Below are positions 12,166 through 21,745 of a stretch of DNA of 64,000 bases, in pieces (the first letter of the stretch is position 1; each line of letters begins with the position of its first letter). A model generated the notes under the pieces. It searched no databases, was not told where the DNA came from, and worked only from the letters and a program-made list of their open reading frames with translations. The stretch is from Dicaeum eximium (Eukaryota > Chordata > Aves > Passeriformes > Dicaeidae). Position numbers and translations under genes: made by a program. Location: contig VWZP01005851.1 in the NCBI GenBank assembly GCA_013396995.1, positions 1,374,050-1,438,049 on the forward strand, written 5' to 3'.

Positions 12166-12420
12166 TCTTTTTTTTCCCCATTGTGCCATTCAACAGCCTC
12201 CAAAGCTGCTAAAGCCACAAAAATGTTAGAGTGATTGTTGGCCAATGTCAAACTTATTTTGGAGTGGTTGTCTTATATTGGGTGACATATTATTTACCTT
12301 TCTTATCTAAGCTTAATAGAGTTAAACAAATCAGCGCTTCCTGACAAGAGACTGCTAGAATGTGATTGAATGAGCAGTATTGTTAGGACAGCATATGTGC
12401 CTGAGCTGGTAGATTCTAAC
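12166..12420. promoter_or_regulatory. CNE-like low-GC block next to the CpG patch
   Basis: The block is non-repetitive with words typical of deeply conserved enhancers: an inverted CCAAT/ATTGG pair (ttggccaatg, about 12239), tgattgttgg, cttatctaagcttaat, gttaaacaaatcagcgc (Fox-like taaacaaa) and tgattgaatgagcag. Abutting a CpG-dense patch raises the chance of a regulatory unit. The inference is from texture only. Confidence 0.28.
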
Positions 12421-15400
12421 AGCTAAACTTCAGTGCTTCTGTTGTGACATTATATTTCTAGTTTCCCTGTCAGCTTAACACCATCCAATGTTGAGGAATG
12501 AAAAACATCAAACATGTAAACACATTTTAATACACCTTTGTACATTTCAGTGCTTGTAATTAAGAAGGTTTTGTAGAATACATAGAGCAGACTCAAAATC
12601 TCAGAGGCTGAAAGTGGCAAAAAAAAATTTTTTTTTAACTCTCAGGTGTTTTAAGGCAAGTTTTTTGTAAAATCAGCAAAACCTTCAGGCAAAGACAAGT
12701 GCGTGTTAGATTAACACAAAAGAGGCAACAGTTAAAATTATATCTCTTTTTCATATTATGAAGAACATACAGAAAAGTACAATGGAGAGTTTCACAACAG
12801 GAGCTTTAAATTTGAGTTCAGCCCTCCAAAAACCTGTGCCCAAAGACAGTGGGTTAGAAAAGGCCAGAGATCAAAACCGTATTGACAGAAGGTTCTCCTT
12901 ATCTGGCAGGGCAGAGCAAATTAATGTGTGCTATCTGAAATCCTCATGGTACAGCAACCCAAAAGGCCTGGGATGGCCCCTAAGAGACACATATTCTCTT
13001 CCGCCAAGGATCTTTGGCTTTAAAGAAAAGGACAGTGATTAGCCCAAGCAAGAGCCAAAATAGGGCTAAATTGCAAAGGAGTAACAGCAGTTAGAGACTG
13101 ACCCCGGTATCTGCCAGGCATTGTTGCCTCTGTGGTGTTTTCGAGGTCTTGCTGAGGCTGACTGCCAGCCCCTCACCCATGCCCCAGCACACCAAGAGCC
13201 CAGAGCTGGGCAGCACTGATGGATGAAATCTCCCCCATGTTCCCTCCAAGCAGGGCAGAAGCTGGGGAGCAAGTGCCAGCTCCCAAGCAGGCACTCTGGC
13301 TCACCTTCCCTGGCCCAAAGCATCCCTCTCTGTGGCAGTTCTCCCTGGCCTGGCTGCCCAGGAGAGGAGAAGCTCACTCAGAGCCCTGTCTTGCCCCAGG
13401 CTGAGGTGACAGACACATGTGGGCAGGCTGCCTGCCTTAGCCCCTCAGCAGTGCAAAATAAGTGCTCCTCAGCCCTTGGCTGCTGCTGGCCCTCTGCTGA
13501 GTTTCTGCTGATGCATTACCCACAACTCTGGAAGTTTCAGTAGTGTCTTGATGGCAAAAGGTACTTTTTTCCAAGGCTCCTTCTTTGTTTAGCAGTGTCC
13601 CAGCTTCCCCAAGTCTTATGGCCACCACAGAGCCATTTAGCAAAGCAGGGTTTGGAGGCATGCATGCACCACTGGTATGGTCCGTGCATCCCTGCAGCAG
13701 CCTGCTTAGAGGTGTCACAGGCTCCATCCTGCACCAAGGGTGAAGAAAGGGATGATATGTACATCTGCATACCTACAGGAAGAGCACTTAGGCTTTTTAT
13801 GGGTAAAATGAACATGGGTACTGAAGGCACTTTTGTAAGTGCAAACTTAGAAACATCTACCTTGAAAGTTCATCCTTTCATTGATCAGTGCTGAGACTAA
13901 TATCTTGGGTGATGTTTTTATTTATTACATGATAATCTGGCAGAGAATTGGTAGGACACTTGCAAAAATGATTAATCAGAAATACCAATCTTGCTCTGAT
14001 TTGCAGCATAACAGAAAACAGCAGCTCTGTCCTGTGCTACTCCCCAGTGATTTACATCAGTATGTGCCAATGACAGAAAACATGGCCTGCCTGTAAAGCT
14101 ACAATTAGGGCTAGTTTCCATGGACATAATCAGTTGAATGTAGAAAAAAAGAAGAAAGAAATCTAATAAAGGGAACAATATAAAATAACCATTATAAAAT
14201 AACTGAGGACTTTACATGCCAAAGTATGAATTACTTTAAGATATATGTTTCTACTGGCAATTTTTGTACTTTTTTTAAAATGCTTTACAAGACTATCCAA
14301 GTTGAAAAGTTCACATTTATACAGGAATAAAAGAAAAATCTGAAGAAGCCTGGAGTTTATAAATAAAAGGCATGATACATGAATATGCAGTTTCCAGAGT
14401 GCTCTACTTCACCATCTTCAACTTTAGATAAGCAGAGTTACACTCAAAGGAAGTACTATCAAATAAATACAGGAATAAACAGCTGAGAAAGGCAGAATAT
14501 TAACAAAGATCCAAATGCTGCTGACAGTACATCAAGAGAGGAAACATTTTGACAACTTTATTCATGCCAATAATCACAAGTTGCCTTTTTCAACATTCAG
14601 GCTACTAAAGTTGCCTTGTTTCTCTTGTTAACCACTACAGCAAAATGAAATAAGATTTCACAGTAATGAAAAAAGCTTTGAATCCTAGTTTCAGACACCT
14701 CTAAATTTGAAAACTTTGCTGTTCTTCTGACAACAGTTCTTGATATATCAGAGTTTTTACCTCCTAAGTTGTATGCATAAACCTGAGAAGAGCTGAGCCA
14801 TCTTGTGCTGACTTTAGGTACCATCAGTCTTCTATAACACAGCAACGTGGAAGTGTGAATGTGATGTTTAAACATGGCAAGAGAAATTTTAATTGTCAGT
14901 GTTGAGGGTATTTACAGTCACACACTGCCACCAGCGCTGTTTTTTAGCCTTCTGTTCTCCACTACTCATGCTAGCAAAAGTAAAGTGAGAATGTATCTAA
15001 AGAACCTCTTTCCTTTGTTAAGCTGGCATAGGGAGAGCTGTGTTGGTCTTGGTATTTTTCTTCTCAAATACTGAACTCTTCTGGGATATTTCCCATTCTT
15101 TGTATTACAAGGTTAGACTGGTATGTCACCAGTCAGGCAGCTGTAGATTTCTAATCCACTAAAACTATCATATCTTAAGTGTAATACTTCCTGGGAAGGA
15201 AACATGCAATATAAAAATATCTCTAAAGATTTAAACCGTACCCTGTACAATACTATATTACTCCATGTTAAGGTACAGCAGTACAGAGCATGTTTTTACA
15301 GGTTATTTTTCTGTCCCCCAGCTCTCTTTATTCAGGCAACTTTTACCATGTGTGAAGGGACAGACTCACAAAATAGGGTATAACCAACAAAGAACCCCAC

Positions 15401-16239
15401 AAGACAGTTATCTGTTGGATAGGGCACAAAAGAAATAACTAGGAAGTGGAAAGCATTAGCATTAGGTATGAGGCTAAGCATCAGCATGCTTCCCACCCCA
15501 AATAAACACCCTGCAGGACATTGTTCGCCAGGCCAGCATCCATCGGGTGAAAAAGTATCAGCTTTTGCTGCTGCTGCTGGGACCAGGCTAGTCCTTGGTG
15601 TCACTGAGGTGCCATCTTCCAGCTCACTGTCTTTTCCAGTGAGACTTTATAACTTTTCTTGGCAGTGTTTTTCTTCTTGAATCTTTCATTTGTTACCCAT
15701 GCTACTGATCTCACCTCTGCCTTCAATTCTATGTTATAATTTGGCTGATTCTAGTCTACGTACTTTCTCACAGCTCTTTCTCATAACTCACTATTTTCCT
15801 TAAAGTTTGAGCTAAGGTTGTACAGCTGGGCTGTATCAAAACTAAGCCTAGGATCACAGGCAGCTGAACTCCTAGAAGGAGAATCATGAGCTGGGGGAGG
15901 AGGGAGAAAAAGTCCTGTGTTGATGGGATTGTACCATACAGCTTTCCAAGATCTTGAGGGGACCTCTGGTTCTAAGCTGGAGATGTCGATGACAGTGCTT
16001 GCAAAACTTTGCCAAGCCAAATATCTAGGAGATAGATCTCTGCAGTCAAATCAGATAAAATTTTCCAGGCACCTACAGTCGGCTATTTTTCTGAAAGTAA
16101 AGGATGAATGAATGCTTAGTGTGCATCCAGCCCACAAACCCAGAAATCCAGGAAAGTCAATGTTACAGAATTTTAAATTTTAATAAATATTCTTGTAGAG
16201 CTGAGGAGGAAGCCAAAACAGGTCAGTTTTAGGTAACTG
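12421..16239. other. Unique non-coding DNA, part GC-rich
   Basis: No gene or transposon is recognised. At 12619-12636 there is a perfect A9T9 palindrome. Between about 13090 and 13760 the sequence becomes GC-rich, with overlapping frames of 90-106 codons on both strands. Their compositions (rich in S, P, C, W and G) look like chance frames of GC-rich DNA. The rest is AT-rich and featureless. Confidence 0.5.
12619..12636. repeat. A9T9 palindrome
   Basis: Nine A are followed by nine T, a perfect self-complementary 18-mer. Such tracts bend DNA and disfavour nucleosomes. No element is associated with it. Confidence 0.85.
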
Positions 16240-16325
16240 CAGGACATGTAGAGTTCATATTCAGCTCCTGGCTCTTACACAGACCTTCCTGTGCAATTTA
16301 AGGCAAGATATGTAAGTGCCAAACT
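16240..16325 (+). mobile_element. MIR/CORE-SINE-like fragment
   Basis: The order 'gttcatattcagctcctggctctta-cacagaccttcctgtg-caatttaaggcaag' parallels the central MIR sequence (caaatcccagctctgccac..actagctgtgtgaccttgggcaag). The variant with cacagacttcctgtg is the form I associate with sauropsid MIR copies. The fragment is about 85 bases and strongly diverged. Confidence 0.5.
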
Positions 16326-16736
16326 AGGACTTCAAGATGGATATAGGATCCCAGTAATACCAGTTTATGTATACAAGACTCCAAACTAGTTCATAAAAGG
16401 TTGTAAAACCTAGGAGAAGGAAAAGAATCCAGAAGGTTTAAGTGCTGCCTAAAGTCAAGTCCAGGCACATACCCTTCTCCAAAGCCTTGCTGTTCACATC
16501 AGTGCTAGATGACTTTCTATCATGAAAGCAGGTCACCGCTGTCCAATCTTCTTCTCAAAAAGAAATAGGCAAAGAAACCTTTCACTTATGAGTCTGTTGG
16601 TTGCACTACTCAGCCATAAAGGGAAACCTGGACTATAGTCTCTCCAGTGCTTTCGGAGATTGAGCCCATGGAAGGTATATCCCATTTTTAAGGTAGTACT
16701 GCCCTATTGCTACAGCTGAACCGCTGTGACAAGTAA
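16326..16736. other. Unique non-coding DNA between SINE and LINE relics
   Basis: No gene or repeat is recognised. It separates the MIR-like fragment from the 3' end of the CR1 copy. Confidence 0.5.
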
Positions 16737-17730
16737 GAATATAGGAATCATGGTCCAGAGAGGCAAGTTGTCCAAATGTTTCTTGAACTCAGACAGGCTT
16801 GGTGCAGTGACCACCTCCCTGGGGACCCTGGACCGGTGCTCAACCACCCTCTGGGTGGAAAGCCTTTTCCTGACAGCTAATCTAATCCTTCCCTAATTCT
16901 GCTTCATGACACTTGAGTCCTCTCACTGGTCACAGAAGAGAAAAGATTGGATACTTCCTACTTGCCCCTTCAGTTCCCCTTGTGAAGAAATTGTAGATTG
17001 CAATGAAATATCCCGTCAGTCTCCTCTTCTCCAGGCTGAAGAGACCAAGTGACCTCAGCCATTCCTCATCCGGCTTCCCCTCCAGATCAACATCTTTGTG
17101 GCCCTCCTTTGGATGGTCTCTAATAGTTCAATACCTTTTTCATATTGTGGTGCCCAAAACTGTACTTAAGTGAGGCTGCCCTAGTGCAGAGCAGAGCAGG
17201 ACAATCCCCTCCCTTGCCCAGTTGGCCATGCTGTGCCTGATGCACCCCAGGACAGGGTTGGCCCTCCTGGCTGCCAGGGCACTGCTGACTCGTGTTCAAC
17301 TTGCCATTGACCAGGACCCCCAGCTCCCTTTTCATAGCGTTTCCCTCCAGCCTTTCATTCCACAATCTATACACACAACCTGGGTTGCTCCATCCCAGAT
17401 ACAGAATTCATCACTTGCACTTGTTAAACTTAATTTCTTTCACGATTGCCCATCTCTCTAATTTGTCAGGGTCTCTCTACAGGGCCCTTCTGCCTTCCAG
17501 TAAGACAACAGCTCCTCCCCATTTTGTATCATCTGCAAACTTGTTTAGTATCCCTTCAAGTTGTGCTTCCAAGTGATTTCTGAAGATGATGAAGGGCACA
17601 AGGCCTAAGCCAGAGCCCTGCGGAGCCCCACGAGTGACGGGCGGCCAGCTGATGTCACCACATTCACTGTAACCCTCTGTGTCCAGCCCGTGAGCCAGTT
17701 GCTCACCCGTTGTGTCATGTGTTTATGATC
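16737..17730 (-). mobile_element. CR1 LINE, 5'-truncated, with degenerate RT
   Basis: On the - strand this is the 3' part of a chicken-repeat-1 retrotransposon. It begins inside the ORF2 reverse-transcriptase domain near 17730 and runs through the rest of ORF2 into the 3' end near 16737. Recognisable peptide pieces in order are W-L-T-G (about 17690), G-A-P-Q-G, the catalytic box F-A-D-D (17528-17539), K-F-N-K, R-E-L-G-V-L-V and N-T-S-Q-Q-C. The downstream + strand text (ccctggggaccctgg, caaccaccctctgggtg, tctcctcttctccaggctgaa) matches avian CR1 very closely. 5' truncation is usual for CR1. The far 3' tail with tandem attctatg units is not clear, so the low-coordinate end is approximate. Confidence 0.93.
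16960..17728 (-). pseudogene. CR1 ORF2 reverse-transcriptase remnant
   Basis: This is the coding relic inside the CR1 copy. In life, ORF2 supplies endonuclease and reverse transcriptase for target-primed reverse transcription. Here only the RT palm onward remains. A one-base deletion near 17647 shifts the frame between the W-L-T-G segment and the P-Q-G segment. An in-frame stop falls at 17477-17479 after R-A-L, about 20 codons past the F-A-D-D box. Two consecutive stops follow K-F-N-K-C-K, and another frameshift lies near 17285, just past Q-Q-C. The catalytic aspartates of F-A-D-D are intact, but the copy cannot encode an enzyme. Confidence 0.88.
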
Positions 17731-18248
17731 AACCATGGTCACTGCGGTCCAGACTTCTGATGCGTTTTTCAGTATATGGTCATTTGCTGAAATACAGGAA
17801 TAGTCCAGAGAGTACATTGTTATGTAGACTAATGTATAACATGAAATCTGAGTGCCACCGCTGCTGGCCATAATTTAAACAAAAAGACTGAGACGACCAC
17901 ATATTGCTAAATGAGGTGATTTTGATACGTTGGTTTAAAAAAGAAGACTTGGGTTATTGAATTCAGTCCCACACAGGCTAAAGATGAGTGTCTAGCCTGC
18001 TGAATAAGGGAGATGCCAGCATTCCCAAATGAATGGTGTAGGCATGTCCCCGCTCAGTTAGTGGCTGGTTGTGAAGACCAGCTGACGCATATGCCATGTG
18101 AGGAAGTGTTCAAATCCTTTCCAGATACAGTCCAAAACATTTGTTAACTGTTATTTTTTGAGGCTATCACTTCAAGAATTAGCTGCTGCAACTTTACCAT
18201 CAAGCCATATGGTCTGACCTGCACTTCTTCTCTGCAAGTTACAGCAGG

Positions 18249-18375
18249 CCCACCAATGGCACCTAAATGTGTGCCTTTGAAACCTATTTAGGAGCCTAAC
18301 CCTTGTTAATTTAAATGGGCACTGTACTCCTCAGTCGCCATTAGGCAATTAGCTATTTCAAGGATCTGGATGCAG
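18249..18375. repeat. Possible ancient palindromic repeat
   Basis: Left arm ttTGAAAcctatttaggagcc (18276-18297) and the complement of the right arm around 18340-18363 (TGAAAtagctaattgcc) form an imperfect inverted repeat around a roughly 45-base centre. The words 'cacctaaatgtg', 'ttaggagcctaa' and 'ttaggca' recall an old sauropsid interspersed family whose copies read 'ttaggagcctaagt...ttaggcacctaa'. I cannot name the family. Confidence 0.35.
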
Positions 18376-18738
18376 AGAGCACTGTTAGGTGCACTGAAGT
18401 CATGCCTAAATTCTCTTGTAGAGCCAGTCTTAAATTTTTAAACAGAGTGAGTAGAAAAAAATTAGGTCAGGCCACAGACCAGAGCAGACCTAACAATAAA
18501 ATCACTGATAACATGTGGAGTGATTTCACCCCAGTACTAATGTTTTTAACATTAGTTAATATGTCAGAATGTTGAGAACCTAATTTTTTTTTCACTTCCT
18601 GAACAATAGACAAATCTTACTGAAGTCTTACATGCCATAGAAGAGCAATAAAGTAGATGCAAGGCATGTTTTTTATTCTACCTGCTTTTCCCAGACTGCA
18701 TTGAGTCCCTGCTGAGAATACCCAGATTTAAAAGAGTG

Positions 18739-18780
18739 CTACACTTTATGACTGTTGTTCTACACTTTATGACTGTTACT
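18739..18780. repeat. Tandem duplication, 2 x 21 bp
   Basis: Two adjacent copies of ctacactttatgactgttgtt differ only near the last three bases (gtt versus act). It is a recent local slippage-type duplication. Confidence 0.9.
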
Positions 18781-21332
18781 CTAAATCATATGCAATTAAA
18801 GCAACCACAAATATTAGTCCTTTATTAGTCAAAATATTTCCTTCAGAGCTGGTGTGGGGATTTCTGTATTGCACAGATGGGGATGAAGAGTGAACAATTG
18901 ACACTGAAGTAGTCTGAAAAGGTACCTTGCTGTCTTAGCCTCACTTCCAAAAAAAAAAATCTCCAAAAATAAACTAAAAAAAGGTCTTCATGTGAGAAAA
19001 TTTGTATTTAAATATTTACTCCTCTTGTGCAATCTATATTAATCACAAGAGAGAAGAAAGGGAGACAAGCAGATGTATTAAAAAACCTGTGAAACTTAGT
19101 GGAACAAATGGGATAATTTCCAATTTCTTTACTAGGTGTTAGATCAGGCCCAAAGGATTTACCAGCTGATCCAGTTGGCCTGCAATAAACTCAGACTGAG
19201 GTTTCAGGCAGTTCATCGAGCACCTCTGCCTGCCCAATGGAGAGAAAATATTTCCAAGGGTCTCTAAGGGAGGAGGCTGCCTGCCTGACCCAATGCCTGA
19301 GGTACCTTATCTTCTTCTGGGGCCTCTCCAAGATGCTGCCTCCTCCCTCATTAGCAGAATCAAGAGATTTCTTTTCTACCATCACTTCACTGAACACTGA
19401 ACACCTTGCCAAAGCAAGGTGAGTTGTCTCTCCCCATGAGTAACTTGCATGAAAATTGCTCTTACCAGTATTAGAGAGGCTCTGTGTGTGTGTCACCACT
19501 GTCACATTGAATTCCCACACAGAGATTGTGCAGGGACTGACTACAAAATCTTGTGGAGATATAGATGTGACCTTCTAGCCATCATCATACCAAGGTCCAC
19601 ACTCAAAATTTTAATGTAAACATTTGTAAATAAAGAAGGATTAAAGACCTGGTAAAGTCAGAAAGATAAAGGATTATTGCACACTATTCTCTCAAAGTGC
19701 TCAGCAGCTGATGATGTGCTATTTTCCACAACGTTTGCTGCATTTCACTTAAAAAAAAGGGGATCCTGTTTTTCTTATATTTGTACCATACATTATAGAA
19801 GTGTACTCTTACAGACACTGCTTATTTCCTGGCATTTAGTGGGAGAACACCTCCAAAGGAGCAGCTGAAGTACATGTTGCAGATAGGATGCTGGCCCTCA
19901 TGAGGAAAATATCAATAACTTAACAGATGAATCACATTTCTAACATGTTAATAAACACCTACAAACCTCTCAACACTCTTCCAGACCTAATCCCAGGAAA
20001 CTTTAGGCTCACGTGCACATGCAAACATGCACACTCTCAGTCTGCCTGACTGATCCCCCTCACCTGGGGGATCTCCAGGTGTCCACTTACCCCTGCTGCT
20101 CCCTGCAGCCCTCTGATACCTCCACAGGTGGGGCTCATGGCTGGGGTGGGCTCCCATGTCTCCTGCCTGTTGTCCAGGTGCTGACTGCTCCATGGGGAGC
20201 CGGCTTTGCTGGGCCATCAGAGGTCAGGGTGCTGCAGCGTGTCTCTGCAGGGGGCACATCAGGTTTTGACTACCACTGTTTTCACATCACAATCTCCACC
20301 CCCATTACAAATTGAGATCCTTCTTTCATATTTCCTTTCAAGCTTATTCCTTCTTTGTTTCAAAAGTCTATGTAATTCCTTCATTGCTATTTACTCTGGC
20401 TTGTGGTCATCTACCTCTTTAACACTAAGAGTTTTGGGGTGGTTTTGTGTATTCGATCCAGACACGCTGTTTACAGCTACTCTTATCTTAGCAGGTGGAG
20501 TTATCCAGGTGCTTTTCCAAGGGTGGGCTGTGCAAGCACCCCCACAGTGGGCCAAGGATCATTTCAAACAGACAGTTTGGGATGCAGTCATCCCGTTCTG
20601 GAGGGCAAGAGCAGTTAATAATGTGGACACAAGCTCTCACATGTGGGCTGGGCTCAGTGCCAGAGAACTATTCCAAGCACCTTTAATTTACCAACACAGA
20701 CAGAACTAAGATGACTCTCATGGGAAGTGAGCAAGCAAATTTTAAGGTACATGCAAGATGCAGAGTCAAGGTCGTGATCTGGAAGATAAGTCTCCTTCAT
20801 CACCCAGTGAGCTGGGATTTTTGTTCACTCCAGCACACGATACAAAACGGCCATAAATTTCAGAGCTTAATTCTGACTTTAGGTTCTGACTCTTTGTATT
20901 CTCAAATGAGGCTCAGAGACAACGTTTTGGTTCAACATCGCCTCTAATACATTGCATTAGCTTGATGTCACATGAAATAAAAGGTAAATGTCTTTTGATC
21001 TTGGTCTACGAACAGGTCATTAGAGGTTCCCTCCCCAGCCTCTTGGGCCTGTGCAGAGCCTCACTGACTGTGGAGCTGATTGCAAGGTTTGGTTTCTTGT
21101 TCCAACCTGGCAAGTTTCTTTCTAAAGCCTTCCTTAAAGGGATAAATGGAGACATTGAAACTAGGAGGAACAATTTTTTTTCTCCCTTGGTCTGTGTCTA
21201 TTGAAGTCACTTCTCTGAAAAACAGTAGAGGACAACTGATGTCAGAATGTGCAGGGTAGAGGAGGTATATTATCAAATTTTTATAGAAGCCTTGGGTGTT
21301 TTGTTTCCTGTTTTCTCATCATTGTAAACATC

Positions 21333-21745
21333 TGTCGTGGTTTAAGAATGGTATTCCCCAGTTTAGTGTTCCCACTGAAGCACTCCATACGAGGTGCTGC
21401 TCTCTCATTGCTGCCTCCCCATGTGGCAGGATAGAGAGAGAATAGATAGAGATAGAGATAGAGGGATAGAGAATTTGAGGCAGAAAAGGTGAAGATGATG
21501 AGTTGAGATAAGGACAATTTACTGTAAACTGCAATGGAACAAGAAAAACAAACCATAACAGCTACAATATCAGTAACAGAAGGAAATGGCTCCTCACTTC
21601 ACACTAGGCTTACTCCACCAGAAGGGATCAACTCCCCCATTCCTGGAAAATCACATGACATGGTATAGAATAACCTCCAGGTCCTGGCCATGAATTTCTC
21701 CTGGCTACCACAAAAATTAATCCTGTCCTGGCAAGAACCAGGACA
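21333..21745 (-). mobile_element. Solo LTR of an avian endogenous retrovirus
   Basis: The + strand begins tgtcgtggtttaag and ends aaccaggaca, so the element has TG...CA ends in both orientations. By resemblance to the abundant bird LTR family, the transcribed sense is the - strand. There a sequence like agtaaattgtccttatctcaac lies in the expected R/U5-side position, and tataccatg..catgtgat lies in U3. The length is about 413 bases. Flanks acatc (left) and aaatc (right) could be a 5-bp target duplication with one mismatch. No gag, pol, env or second LTR adjoins, so it is best read as a recombined solo LTR. Class (ERV-L or ERV-K type) is uncertain. Confidence 0.78.
21429..21471. repeat. (GATAGA)n simple repeat inside the LTR
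   Basis: Imperfect gatagaga/gatagag units, about 43 bases, lie within the solo LTR. They likely expanded after insertion from the purine-rich gggagaga patch that family members carry here. Confidence 0.85.

Larger units (their letters stand above)
17731..21332. other. Unique non-coding DNA with minor repeats
   Basis: It contains a possible old inverted-repeat element (18249-18375), a 21-bp tandem duplication (18739-18780), an A-rich run near 18948-18959 and a GC-richer part at 20040-20260. The longest frame, 167 codons on + (20206-20709), has no recognisable domain or splice context. No gene is supported. Confidence 0.5.

Noticed and set aside
13066..13900. Cluster of overlapping 90-106 codon frames on both strands
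   Set aside because: The region is GC-rich, which lengthens chance frames. None has a domain, and frames on both strands are equally long.
17222..17576. Two overlapping + strand frames of 79-94 codons over the CR1 copy
   Set aside because: They are antisense shadows of the dead CR1 reverse transcriptase.
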